Assembly (NCBI GenBank): GCA_958009085.1
Contig: OY253670.1
Coordinates: 992,001 to 1,056,000, forward strand
Source of the DNA: Protoeuglena noctilucae
Lineage: Eukaryota; Chlorophyta; Pedinophyceae; Marsupiomonadales; Marsupiomonadaceae
DNA length: 64,000 nucleotides
Reading direction: 5' to 3'
How positions within the stretch are numbered: the stretch's first letter is position 1; the number at the start of each line of letters is the position of its first letter. Position numbers and translations under genes: made by a program. Shown piece by piece: positions 44,011 through 55,863 of this stretch. The notes below the pieces were generated by a model. It had not been told where the DNA came from and searched no databases. It saw only the letters and a program-made list of their open reading frames with translations.

Positions 44011-47000
44011 ATGGGCGCGCCGCCGGCGGTGCAGTGGGCGGCCGGCGAGGGCGTGCCGGAAGCCTACCTCACCCTGGTCAAGCCCCATGTCGAGGTATGT
44101 TCCTATTCGTACTGCTGCCGCGTCGAAGCGATGCGGGCGCCCGTCGAACGGTGGCGGCGGGCGCCGTGGCAGCAAGGCTGCCGTCTCGCCGGCCCGCGCG
44201 CATCAAGGAGGCGATGGCGCGATTGTCCGCACCGACGCTGTTCGCAGTCCTTTGATTGGTTCGTCGGGGAGGGAATGAGGATGGTATTCGAGGCCCTGAA
44301 GCCGGTCAGCGTCAAGCACCCGTTGACGGGCCGCACGCACTCGCTGTGGCTCGAGAACCCCTCCCTGCAAAAACCGCTGGTGCGCAGCGCATACTGACTT
44401 GCAAGTCTCGTGTCGGGTGCTTTGCGGAGGCCAGCCATGCGCCGCGCTCGCGTGCCGGGGACGTCGCTGGCGTGCCCCTCCCTGCTCGCGACGGCGGCGC
44501 CGGGCATGCCGCGCGGCTTTCGCTGACCATCTCCCCGCTTGACCCCTGACAGCGTGAGAACACGAGCGCGCTGGACCCGCGGATGTATCCATGGGAGGCT
44601 CGGGAGTCGGGGTCGACGTACAGGGGCGCTTTCCACTGCGACCTGGTCATCCAGGCGGACGGCGACATGCCCGTGAGGCACACCAAGGTATGCGGAGATG
44701 CACATGGTGTCACTGGACGGCGCCGACAGGCGCGAGGAGGTACACTTGAGCAACGCCGCCCCTCGCCCTGTGTCGCAGCGCTTGGGATATCTCCCCATCA
44801 TGGTTCGGTCCTCTATGTGCCACCTCCGCTCGATGAACCGCACGGAGCTGGTCCGGCACAACGAGGAGACGAATGACATGGGCGGGTACTTCGTTTGCAA
44901 CGGGATCGAGAGGGTGGTGCGCATGCTCATTGCGGTGAGTTCCGTTTGCAAGGGCGCATGCGTGTGTTGGACGGCAACGGGGATGTCACTGCACCGGCCA
45001 CGTTCGCTGGAGCTGTTCCACACCCTCGCTGTCGCCGGTGACACCTGCGCATCTGCGCTGTGGGTGCAGACAAGGCGGCACTATGTACTGGCCCTCAACC
45101 GCGGCGCCTATCAGAAGCGCGGCCCGCTCTACACTTCCACGGCCACCCTTTTGCGGTGTGTCAAGCCCAACATGGAGTCCCAGACAGTCCGCTGCCACTA
45201 CCTGACTGACGGTGCGACCTGTTGGGGACTCGCCAAATGCGCACATCCCAAGAGTGCTGTCATTGCTGTTGACCTTTCTGCGAGTGCCGCGTCGTGCACG
45301 CAGGGTGCGTCAATTTCGCCATCACGGTTCGCAAAGCCGAGTACTTCATCCCGGCGGGCCTGCTACTCAAGTGCTTTGTGGAGGTGAGTGCTGGCAGTAC
45401 GATGGCACGGGGCTTCCAACGGCGCAGACGCCCTTACACATCATGCTGCATCGCACGCAGACTACTGATCGGGAGATCTACGAGCGCCTCGTCTCGGGGG
45501 CGCCTGGGGCGGAGGACGAGAGCGGTGACGGCGGGGGCGGGCACGCAGCATTTGTGGCAGAGCGAGCTGAGCTGCTGCTGCGGCAGGCGTCGCGGCTGGG
45601 GGTGCGCACGCGGGCGCAGTGCCTGGGGTACCTGGGAAGGCATTTCCGGAGCGAGATTGGGGTGCCAGAAGAGGCGACGGACGTTGAGGTGAGCAAATGC
45701 GCACAAGCGCACCCTGAGCTTCAACCCTCTTGTCGAGAAGGGGTTCTGTCAGACGGTGTCCAGGCGGTATCCAAAGTGCTGCGTGCAATCGGCAAGCGCA
45801 GATGGTCGAAGCCGCAGCTGTGTCTTTGGTACGTCTCGCTGCCACCGCGGACGCGAGCCTCCCTGGGTGTGCGTTCACGCAGGCGGGGCTGGAGTTGCTC
45901 AAGAGCCACGTGTTCATTCATTTGGGGGAGGACAACGGGGAGAAGATGCAGCTGCTGGTCTTCATGCTCCAGAAGCTCTACGCGCTCGCCAACGGGCAGT
46001 GCAGCGAGGTGACTGCGAAATGGCATATGGAGAGGGAGCGGGTCTTGTTCCAACCTGGCGCGGCTGGTGCCCTGCCCGACAGGTCGCGCGTGCGTTCCTT
46101 GGTGCTTTTGCACAAGTGCCGGGGTCATTCTTCTCGCGGTGTGTGTTGCGCGCAGGACAACCCGGACGCGCTCATTCACCACGAGATCCTTCTCCCCGGG
46201 CACCTGCTGGCCAAGTACCTGAAGGAGAAGCTCGAGGACGTCCTCATCGCGGCGCAGTTATTCGTGCGGCGTCTCTGCGAGTCTGCCCCGGAGTCAGTCG
46301 ACCTGTCGAACGAGGCATTCGTGCGCAAGGCGAGGATGGCGCGGCCCCGCGGCCCCGGAACCGGACAGGAATTTGAGCTGCAACTCAAGGTTGTGATGTA
46401 AGTTATGACCCGCGCCGCTCCCTCGCGCGCAGATGATGGAGAGGCTCCCGGACGTGGGCAAGCGGTTCGAGTACCTTTTGAACACGGGCAACATGGTCAG
46501 CCGGAGCGGCCTCGACCTGCAACAGACCACGGGCTTCACCATCGTCGCTGAGAAGCTCAACTTCTTCCGGTGAGCAGAGGGATGTGGAGGTGTGGGTGAT
46601 GCTCCTGTTGGTCAGGTGCTGCTGCCCGCAAAACGCTGTCCACGCACGGATACTGCAATCAATCACTTGCGCATCGTTCGCTCAAACAGGTACATGTCGC
46701 ATTTCCGGAGCGTGCACCGCGGCGCCTACTTTGCCCAGATCCGGACCACCACGGGTGAGTCTCATGCATGGAGTGCAGCAGTGCCTTGCTCATCACTGCT
46801 CGGCCCTCGACGGGATGGCGGAGTGACGCTGCGCTCCCCGTTGCTTGACTGCAGTGCGCAAGCTCTTGCCAGAGTCCTGGGGCTTCATGTGCCCGGTCCA
46901 CACCCCCGACGGTGCGCCCTGCGGTCTCCTCACGCACCTCACGGCCACCTGCACCGTCGACAGCATTGGCCCGCACGTGAGCCGCTGCGCCGCTCCTCTC

Positions 47001-50000
47001 GACGCCGCGCTCGCCTCCACGCTTTTGCTCAGCACCCTCACCCGAGAAGATTCGCCTTCGCAGGATCCGGCCGCCGCCCGCGATGCCGTCACCAAGGTCC
47101 TCCTGTCCCTGGGAATGCTGCCCGTCGAGCCCGAGCTCTCGCAGCCTCCCCTGCCCGCGTACCTCACCGTCATGGTCGACGGTCGCGTCGTGGGATCCCT
47201 CGCATCCGCAGACGCCCCGGCCGTCGTGGCCAGGCTACGGTGCGTTATTGCATCTCACTGACTTCGTCACGCTTTGTTGCCCGCCTCGGTGCACCCACGT
47301 CTGCTGCGACAGGCACATGACTGGGGAAGCCTTTCGCCCCTCATCACACGGACCCCGTGCTTATTGGCCACTCCCCTCCCCTCCTCCTCGCAGCCTCCTT
47401 AAGGCCTACGCCTGGGCCGCTTCCCGGGGCTCCGACCTGACTCAGGCCGCTGACGCGGGCCTGACGCCGGCCGAGCGGCTCGTGCCCCCCGGTACAGAGG
47501 CGGCGCTGGTGCCCTACGAGCAGGGCGGCCCCTTCCCCGGACTCTTCGTCTTCACGGAGCCCGCGCGCATGCTGCGGCCCGTGGTGCAGGCGGGGTCCGG
47601 GATGGTGGAGCTGGTGGGGACGCTCGAGCAAGCGTACCTGGACATTGCGTGCCCGGACGGGGGGCACAACGGGTCGCCGGGACTCAAATTCACGCACAGG
47701 TGCGGCGTGTGATTTCACAGAACGTGCTGACATGCGTGGGGAAGTCGTTCGTGTCATGCTGCGGGCTGCGCGTGACGCATTCGCGAGTGGTCGTGTCGGG
47801 TGTCAGAATGCCACACCGCGCTCTCTCGCCCCAGGGAGGTGGCGCCGTCGTCGATGCTTTCCGTGGTGGCGAGCCTGACGCCGTTCAGCGACTACAACCA
47901 GTCCCCGCGCAACATGTACCAGTGCCAGATGGGGAAGCAGACGATGGGGACTCCCTGCCACGCCATCCAACACCGCGTCGAGACCAAGACGTACCGACTG
48001 CAGACGCCCCAGACGCCCCTATGCCGCACGGAGCGGTACCGCAACTACCACATGGACGAGTACCCCAACGGAACCAACGCCATCGTTGCCGTGCTGGCAT
48101 ATACGGGTGAGGGGCGCTGGGGCGCTCGCGGTGCCTCCCAGGCACAGGCTCAATGCCACGCCATTGCTGTCTGCTACAGCGCTACCTCAAGCACAACGTC
48201 ACCGTTGCAGCCACACAGACTGTGCTGTGCATGAGTACAGTTGCCTGCAGGTCACATTAAAGCATTACCTGCAGCATTACCAATGTCGTACGTGCTTTCC
48301 CTTCTGTGCAGGGTACGACATGGAGGATGCGATGATTCTGAACAAGTCGAGCGTCGAGAGGGGTGCCTTCCACGCCAGCATGTACAAGACGGAGACGGTG
48401 GATCTGAGGCAGGACAGCAAGACCAGTCGATTCATGGCGGACCGGAGTGGGGGCAAGCGGAAGGAGGTGAGGCGCTGTGGAGGGTGGGGGAGGTGGGGTG
48501 AAGTGGTGCTGGTGAGGGTGGGGGAGTAGTGTTACGGAGTAGTGTTACCATGGGTGCAACCTGTGCACCTTCGCCCGCCTGGGTTGATGCCGGGGGCTGG
48601 CTGTGTACCCCGGGCCCCAACCGGTGCCAGGTGTCATAGCATAGCCCAGGTGCCTACTCTCTTGAGATTCAACCCCGGCACCTTGTCTGCAGAAGGAGAC
48701 CCCTCGTACCCATGCTTTTGGTCAGGAGTACCCCCGGAACGTGCCGAGCGTGGCATCCAGCGCGGCCGTGTCCAAGCGAGGCGTGGTGCCCGGGGGCCAG
48801 CACGTCGGGGCGGAGGTGATTGACCGGGACGGTCTCCCACACATCGGGGCGGTGGTGTGGCCGGCGGCAGAGTACGCGAGCAGTCGTGACACGGCCTCGG
48901 GGCGCACCCGGACCTGGAAGCTCAAGGGAGAGGAGATTGCAGTCGTGGACAGCGTCGCGGTGGTGGGGCCGGCGTCGGGGTCGGGAGGGCAAGGGGTGCA
49001 GCAGGCCAATATCACGCTGAGATACAACCGCAACCCGGTCATCGGGGACAAATTCGCTTCGCGAGCCGGACAGAAGGTGCGCGGCGGGGCTGAGTGACGC
49101 GCGGGGTGGGTGCTTCTGGGTTCGATACACGGTCGGCGCTCACTCGTGGCGTGGCTGCGGCATTCACGCACAGAGTTTGGCAGAGAATTTGGCGCATCTC
49201 TGCGACAGCGGTGGCGGTGGCACGCGGCTCTCCTTACCACGCAATCTCTTCGTCCCATGCGCAGGGTGTCTTGTCGCAGCTGTGGCCGGACGTGGATATG
49301 CCCTACTGCGTGGCGACGGGCATCCGCCCGGACCTCATCATCAACCCCAACGCCTTCCCGTCCCGCATGACCATCGGTATGCTCATAGAGAGCATGGCAT
49401 CCAAGGCTGGGGCGCTCAATGGGGAGTTCGTCGATGCATCGCCCTTCCAGCCGAGCATACGGGTGCGTACAAGCGAGGCATTCGTTCGTGTGTGGTCGGA
49501 CCACGAGGAGCCACGTGACGCTCCCCTGATACTCTGTGTGTGCGGACACTACTAGCGTGTAAGCAGCATGCAACCTAATCCACTTTCTTGTCATGACAAT
49601 CATGACAAGGCAAGCCAATCAATTTCACATGTGCGCGCCCTGAGCGCCTGCGCCCTGAGTTACGCCCTTGTCATGATAAGGCAAGGTTGCCGAGTCCCTT
49701 CTCGTCACGCAGGGCCCCGACTACGACCCGATCACCGAGGTGGGGGAGCGCCTGGAGGCCAAGGGCTTCTACAAGTGGGGCGGGGAGACGATGGTTTCTG
49801 GCATCACGGGGGAGGAGTTCCAAGTGGACATCTACATCGGCATCGTGTACTACCAGAGGTGCGCATGTCGATGGATGGACACAGTGCCACCAGCAGATGG
49901 CATGCTGCCGGGCTCGAGTGGTCACGTGGTCGTGGTCGGAGCGGCAACACCGAACCTTGGTTGCTTGGTGACGTAGCCATCCTCAACCCCAGCCTGTGTT

Positions 50001-50685
50001 TCGACCTAAGACGTGGGTAGCACCCTAATCCTGTACCCACGGACCCATGAAAACACAGGGTCTCATAGCTCGGGTTCTTACCCCTTGGCAACTCTCGCTT
50101 CGCCGCCTGCACGCAGGCTGAGGCACATGGTGAGCGACAAGTTCCAAGTGCGGTCGACGGGGCCCATCAATCCCCTGACGAGGCAGCCCATCAAGGGCCG
50201 CAAGCTGGGCGGAGGCATCCGGTTGGGCGAGATGGAACGTGATGCACTGCTGGCCCATGGGGCAGCGTACGTGCTCCACGACCGCCTCCATACGTGCTCC
50301 GACTACTCGACCCTCGACGCATGCGCCTCTTGCGGGAGCATCCTGTCGCCCGCGCACGTGCCCTCTGGTGAGACGCGGCGGCTGCTGGGGCGGCCACTGC
50401 TTCGCACATCGCATGCGGGCCGGACGCGGCTTGGGCCACAGCAGCGCATGTCCCCGGAAAGAGAGCGTTGTCCGATCAATTCTTCGGTGATATCTGCTTT
50501 CAGAGATTGCGAAGTCCGCCCCGGGACTCCACGTGGCCCACCCGGAGATCCGCGGCACTCTGACGTGCACCGTGTGCCAGAACACCGCCGGCGTGTGCCG
50601 CGTCGCGATCCCTTACGTCTTCAAGTTCCTCGCCACGGAGCTCGCGGCCATGAACATTCGAATGAAGCTCGACATCCGCGGATGA
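44011..50685 (+). CDS. RPA2: DNA-directed RNA polymerase I second-largest subunit
   Basis: Beta-like catalytic subunit of Pol I, which transcribes the rRNA precursor in the nucleolus. About 20 exons run from ATG 44011 to TGA 50683-50685. Landmarks in order: [25 protein letters not shown]; the protrusion and lobe ([24 protein letters not shown]); the fork region with TGLDLQQTT-like text ([20 protein letters not shown]); [64 protein letters not shown]; the [11 protein letters not shown] catalytic core; [10 protein letters not shown]; and the clamp with a zinc ribbon (CASCG ... CTVC). The SVHRGAYFA and PVHTPDG forms are those of Pol I rather than Pol II or III. No lesion is visible. One probable GC donor lies at 46330, as the alternative would insert an odd Arg/Pro/Gly stretch. 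Confidence 0.95.
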
Positions 50686-50765
50686 GAGCCCCTAGTCACC
50701 CAAGTCAGTCGTTCAGTCATCACGACACGCGCACCGCAACCCGCCCTGGCTCGTGCCTTTCCTTT

Positions 50766-51623
50766 TCAGCCGTGGGAAGGCCCCGCCTCCCCGCGCACGT
50801 GGCGTCTGCGTTCCCTGAGCATCTTCGCCCGTTCCTGCTGCATCTGCTTGAAACCCTCGCCGTCCATCTTCATGTCGATGCGCAGGGGACCCGGGCCACC
50901 CAGCCCCGCGGGCTGCCCCAGGGTCTGCATCCGCGGGTCCGCCATCGTGATGCGGACCCGGCCACCCTCCGCGCTCCAGTCGCTTTGTAACGAGCACTGC
51001 AGGGGTGGCACCGCAGGCCTGCGTCTTGCCACAGGGTGCCATGCCGCAGCCACGGCTTCTCTCCGAACCAATCCACCTCCACAGGCATCAAACGATCATC
51101 ATATTTCACCAGGAAGTCGATCGTCAGCATCCCATCCGACTTGACCCAGAGCTCCACGCCGCTCCTGCCGCACACCAGCCGGCCGTCACAGTCGTAAAAG
51201 GACAGATCCGCCATAGCCTCCTCAGCCACGAATCGATCGATCGCCTCGAATATCTCCACGCGGTCGACGAGCGCCTCCCATTGGTACTGCTCCGCGAGTG
51301 CAGCGGCCGAGAGAGGGCGTGCGGGGACCCCCGGGGCACCACCGCCGCCCTCTGCGTGAGCTCGAGCGGTGGGGACGACCAATACCGGCGCCACTGCCGC
51401 CTACGTTGGGCACGGAGCGCCGCAACGGTCAGTGGCTATCGCAATACAACCGAACGGCAGCAGCCATCGCTTGCTCGCTCTGGGTCACCCAGAAGCTGGA
51501 GGCGTTGACGCCATATCGCCGTCCTAATGTGTTGGAAGCAGAGACGTCCGATGCGTCGAGCACCATGCCTTTGAAAGACCGGAGCTTGATCTTGCTATAG
51601 GGAGGCGCGTGCCCTTGGCCCAC
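50766..51623 (-). CDS. Unrecognised protein
   Basis: Three coding segments read well on the minus strand. 51623 to about 51450 begins [19 protein letters not shown] and includes a [14 protein letters not shown] segment. About 51390-51010 contains [20 protein letters not shown], the aromatic/acidic [35 protein letters not shown] and [15 protein letters not shown]. 51030-50766 contains [15 protein letters not shown] and a basic C-terminal helix ([19 protein letters not shown]). The splice joins between them are not resolved; GC donors are possible. The middle looks like a small mixed alpha/beta domain. I do not recognise the family and cannot propose a function. It lies just downstream of the F-box gene on the same strand and tail-to-tail with RPA2. 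Confidence 0.55.
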
Positions 51624-51653
51624 CGCACCCGGAGCCTGCGGGCACAGCAGAGG

Positions 51654-51761
51654 GCAGGATAAAGCACGGCAGGGCAGGGCACGGCAGGGCAGGACAGAGC
51701 AGGATAGCGCACGGCAGGGCAGGGCAGCGCACGGCAGGACAGCGCAGAGCAGGATAGAGCG
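51654..51761. repeat. GGCAG-type minisatellite
   Basis: About 100 bases of imperfect 5-base units (GGCAG/GGACAG/GCACG) between the stop of the F-box gene and the start of the unrecognised gene. Higher-order copies of about 15 bases are visible. It fills nearly the whole intergenic gap and the two strands are strongly biased (G/A versus C/T). Confidence 0.85.
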
Positions 51762-54021
51762 TCACACCTGCGCCCCGTGCCCGGTCCTGGGCTCCCTCAT
51801 GAGCCCCATGGCAGCCTCGAGACGGCCTAGCCATGCGCCGGTAATCGTGCATATATCCATGACCATGACGAGCATCGTCTCGTCTTCGTACTTGTGCACT
51901 TGGATGGGACCATGCGAGGAGCTCTCAGGGACCTCCCTGAGACTCTGGGACACGGGGATGGGCGACGACGGCAGGAGCAGCTCGTGATGTACGTAGGCCA
52001 TCAGTCGCGGGGTGTGGGGGTCGGGCGGGTGGGCGGCAGCAGCCGGCCTGGCGTGCGCCCTCCCAGCCTGGCCAGGCTCCCCACCAGCTCGCAAAGACTC
52101 CCCTAGCGCATCTCTCAGGGACTGCCACGTGCCATTGATGCCGCTGTTCCCACCCTCGGCATCTTGGGAACCCACAGCAGCAGCCTCCGTGTGCGAGGGC
52201 CCTCCGGAGGGGCCACCATGAGGGCGGTCGTCGAGCCAGGGGTAAAGCCCCGTCACGTGGGAGAGCAGCATGAGTGCGGCATCGTCCTGGGGCCGGGAGA
52301 GGGACGGGGAACGTGGAACTGAGGTGAGGATCAGTGACTCTCGGGCCCCCTCGATACCGCCACGGCTGTGTGATGTGAGCGACCACGCTCACCTGTGGCC
52401 ATGCGAAATCCCTGCAGTCGAGCACCGGGAAGCGGCCCCTGCCACACGTTGCCACGACCGTCACGCGCGTCTCCGCAACTGGCGCGTCCTGCCGATGCCT
52501 TCGCGCCCTCCTTCGCCGCCCCCGGCCGCTGCCGCCGGGGCGGTCACCGGTAGATCCTGGGCTCGCCTCGTCACCGCGCGGCTGCCAGATCGCGTCGTTC
52601 CTGGACCGCATGCTGAGCCTGCTGCGCTGGTGCGACGTGGCCGACATGAGCCACGCCGGGGGCTCGAAGTGCAGCCACACTGACTGGGGAAACCGCAGGG
52701 GGTTCTCGTTCAAGGGTATGACCTCGTGGCGCAGCACCCTCCCGGAGGCGTCGGTCTGTCGGCAGTGGAGCTCCCAGCCGGTAATCTGGTCGACGGTGCT
52801 CAGCAGGCGCGCCTCGAGACGGTAGGGATACGAGTAGGCCGACTCGACCGTGTCCCTCAGGCGCGCTTCCCAGTCACCCACCCACCCCCGGAGCCGCTCC
52901 GATTGGACCTCTGCGAGAGATGAGACAGCTTGCGCGTAGTCACAGCTGCATGCACTCTCTCGCGGCCATGCTGGAATTGCGGCACGTTTTCTGCTGTGCA
53001 CCTTGCTGAGCGATGATGCGGAGGCCCCACTGCGGGTTGATGCCTTCGCCGACGATCGGCGAGGCTCTCTTGACTTCCCGCATGCACACGCGCCAAAGGA
53101 CTTCCTCCTCGGACTCTCGGGCGGACGGCGTCGCGTGCAGCCCTGGCGACGTCCTGCCCCACTGCCCCTCTGCATCCGACTCCGCCTCGCCCGGATCGAC
53201 GCGGGAGTCGATGCTTTGCGCTGCGAAGGAGAAGTGGAAGTATATTGTAATCGAAAAGCGGGGGACGGCTGGTTGATACCACGCCCAAGGCCCCGCAAAC
53301 TCATCGTGCTCCATCGCACCTGCAGCTGCCGAGAGGAGAGCCTGATAGGCCTGGTCGAGCACTCTCTTCGTGCAGCTCTCAACCTCTGCAATCGGAACAA
53401 ACCTCCGCGGGGCCCGCGCTTCGGAATCTCCGCCGTCGTGGACAGCGTTGCCGCGGTCGCGAGGGAGGCGAATGGCAGCCGCGGGAACGTCCAGCACGCA
53501 CTTCATGCCACGCAGGGCGTCCATGATGGCATCCTTGACGCGCGTGTCGAACACCTTTGCCATGAGACGGTGGCAACGCGCGTCCTGAACAGCTCGAAAG
53601 TGCGGCCCTGTGGCGCCCATCGGCGTGATGTGAGAAGTGCGACAGGTAGGCGCAGACGCAGAGGCGGGAGCCCGCAGCGACGCTCACCCAGCTCCTTTGC
53701 AGCGATCACGGCCCACGACTCCGAGGAGAGAGTATTTTTGAGCGCGTTCCAGCTCCGGCAACACATTGAAAGCGTTTGCAGCGAGCGCAAATCGCATTGT
53801 AGCATGATTTCGTGAACCAGGTGCTCATTGCTCAGCACCGCCTCGATCGCCGGGTGGGCAGGCTGCGTGGGAAACCCAGGGCGCGATTGCCGGCAAGCAG
53901 TCCCTCGTGTCCAGCGCTTGCGGCGATTCCTCACCTCGCCCACGAAGGGCGTCTCAAACGGCTCATTCATCTCGCTCAGCTGAATGTGATGCGAGCTGGC
54001 TCGGTGGCCATCGGACATCAC
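51762..54021 (-). CDS. F-box protein
   Basis: Exons 54021-53688, 53607-53002, 52910-52393, 52286-51762, phases closing to 660 residues. Residues ~70-105 read as an F-box (LSNEHLVHEIMLQCDLRSLQ, then a Cys-Cys-Arg-Ser-Trp core), the Skp1-binding module of SCF ubiquitin ligases. After it come basic helices (HRLMAKVFDTRVKDAIMDAL), an aromatic beta region (PRFSITIYFHFSFAAQ), a segment VESAYSYPYRLEARLLSTVD with QITGWELHC, a basic Gly/Arg linker, and a C-terminal part ending TGHGAQV. No LRR, WD40 or kelch repeat is seen, so the substrate-binding part is unassigned. It shares a 220-base divergent region with the cyclophilin gene. Exon 3 is read without an intron, but its Gly/Arg-rich part (about 52430-52560) could hide one. 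Confidence 0.7.
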
Positions 54022-54242
54022 AGCTCACACCTGAGACTTCGTCAGTCGGGGTCGTCAGTAGGGCACCTGGGGCGCCTCCATTTGGTGGGATTGAAGGGGC
54101 TGCTGTGTCATAGCGAGAAAGAAAGGCGTTCTATCTCTCGCTTGTGCGGGGTGTCGCTTCTTCATCGCATCCCTGCAGGCGGGACTTGGTCACCGATTTT
54201 GATCGGGACTTTCCAGTTCAGGCTTCGTCCCGCTCGCCGAGG

Positions 54243-55527
54243 ATGGCGAGCGGCTGTGTCGCGTGGGTGCCTGGAACCCGCGCGGGCGGTGCGGGGCCCA
54301 GGCGCGCGGTGGTATGCGACGCACAGGGACGCGGACAGGGCAGGAGCCGAAGGACAGTGGGGCTCTCGCTGAGTCTAGCGTCGCTGCTGCCGGGAGCCGC
54401 GTTGGCCGATCTCAAGGTCGATCTTTCGGAGGACGTGGTGAGCAATGCGCGCCGTTCGCTCCTTCAGTTGCACGGAGGTCGCAGCAACGACCCATCGCCT
54501 CCTTCCCTCGCCCGTCCTGTCAGGAAGTCGCTAAGCTGAGGCGTGTAACGAGCAAGGTGTACCTGGACATCGGCTTGTGCCCGACGGCGTTCAGATCCGA
54601 TCGGCGACTGGGGGACAAGTCCGCACTCTGCGAGGACCCAAGCCCTGTCGGCCGCATCGTCCTCGGCTTATATGGCGACGCCGCCCCCTCGACCGTCGCC
54701 AACATGCTCACCCTGGTCCGAGGCCGAGAGCTCGTCGGCACCACCTTCCAGCGGTGTGTGGGCGCCTGCGCAACAGAGAGGCAGCCACTCGCAACTTGAA
54801 GACGCGAGCCACGCACCGTACCATGATTGCTTGCAAGCCTCGCAGGGTGTTCCCCGGGGAGTACATCTCGGCGGGCGCACAAGGGAGTCGTCGTTACGGC
54901 AAGGTGGAGGTCAGCGACCGTGGCCAGGCCTTCTCGGGTGGGGACCTCACGTCCTCAACGTCCTTCCTCCTACGGAACACAAGGCGAGCGGCAGCACGAG
55001 TGATACTGCTATACTCTCTCTCCCGTAGCCAGGCGCCCCGGAAAAACGCCTGTACGTCTTGCCAGGCTCACAGCCACGGGGCTCAGCCGCTGTTGCACCC
55101 GCAGGCCTGGGACCCTGTCGCTTGCGCTGGCCGACCCGGTGAATAATGACGAGGAGCCATACCGGGAACGGCCGGGATACGTCCCGCTGGGGTTCGTCAT
55201 CACCACGGGGCCCGGCCCAGTACCTTCCTTGGACGGCCGCACCATCGTGTTCGGGCAGGCGAGTGGCGGGGCGGTGGCAGCGCCCTGGGCCTCCCGACAC
55301 GGGTGCTGGTGTGGTCGATACATCCGCCGCGTGCGTCGCAGGTATTGGAGGGGCTCGGGACCGTGTCAGCCATCGCGGCAGTGCCGGCGTACAACCCAGC
55401 GGCGTCCCTCGGAGCCCTCAACTTCTTGGGGCAGGCCCTCCAGGATGAGCGCGCGGCTAAGGCGCAGAGAAAGTGGGGGACGCCTCTGAAGGCCGTGGTG
55501 ATCACGGGCGCCGGGGAGATGGGCTAG
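54243..55527 (+). CDS. CYP28: Thylakoid-lumen cyclophilin-like protein (CYP28 type)
   Basis: Exons 54243-54437, 54524-54753, 54846-54983, 55105-55258, 55342-55527; 300 residues, all phases closing. The N-terminus is bipartite: a plastid transit stretch, then a twin-arginine signal (GRSRRTVGLSLSLASLLPG, cut after AALA) that directs folded proteins through the Tat path into the lumen. The cyclophilin-like domain follows the plant CYP28 pattern: VYLDIGLCPTAFRSDRRLG, GRIVLGLYGDAAPSTVANM, GTTFQRVFPGEYISAGAQG, TLSLALADPVNNDEEPY, FVITTGPGPVPSLDGRTIVF, and the C-terminal AVVITGAGEMG. Residues where active cyclophilins have FMCQGG are EYISAG here, so isomerase activity is doubtful, as it may be for CYP28 in plants. 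Donors at 54984 and 55259 are GC. ATG 54144 lies in the same frame upstream. Confidence 0.9.
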
Positions 55528-55863
55528 GATTGGGGCAGATGGGTGCGCGTTCTCGGAACCCTCAACGTGCAGAACCATTCTGTTAGGTTAGGGTCACCCC
55601 CCACACTCTCGCGGATTGTAAATCCATCGACGACATCGCGCCACCAACATCCTTTTGCACGATCCCGCCGCGTTCCGTGTCGCTTTTCCGCCACTAGCAA
55701 CCAGCATCGCGTGGGGTGACTGTGAACCATAGCTTGCGCCGTGCGGGGCCCTCTGAGGTGTGCGCGCTCTATACGCGGCATGGGCATGCGCACGAGACCA
55801 ATAACGAGATTTCGGCATCGCGAGAGCATCGATTCGGCCTCGAATCACGAGGCGCCAAGATCT
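55528..55863. other. Intergenic region between cyclophilin and the first GNAT gene
   Basis: 336 bases, less GC-rich than its flanks. It should contain the cyclophilin 3' UTR and the GNAT promoter. The GNAT start at 55864 is the first sensible ATG in frame, so part of this stretch could be its 5' coding end. Nothing else was seen. Confidence 0.4.
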
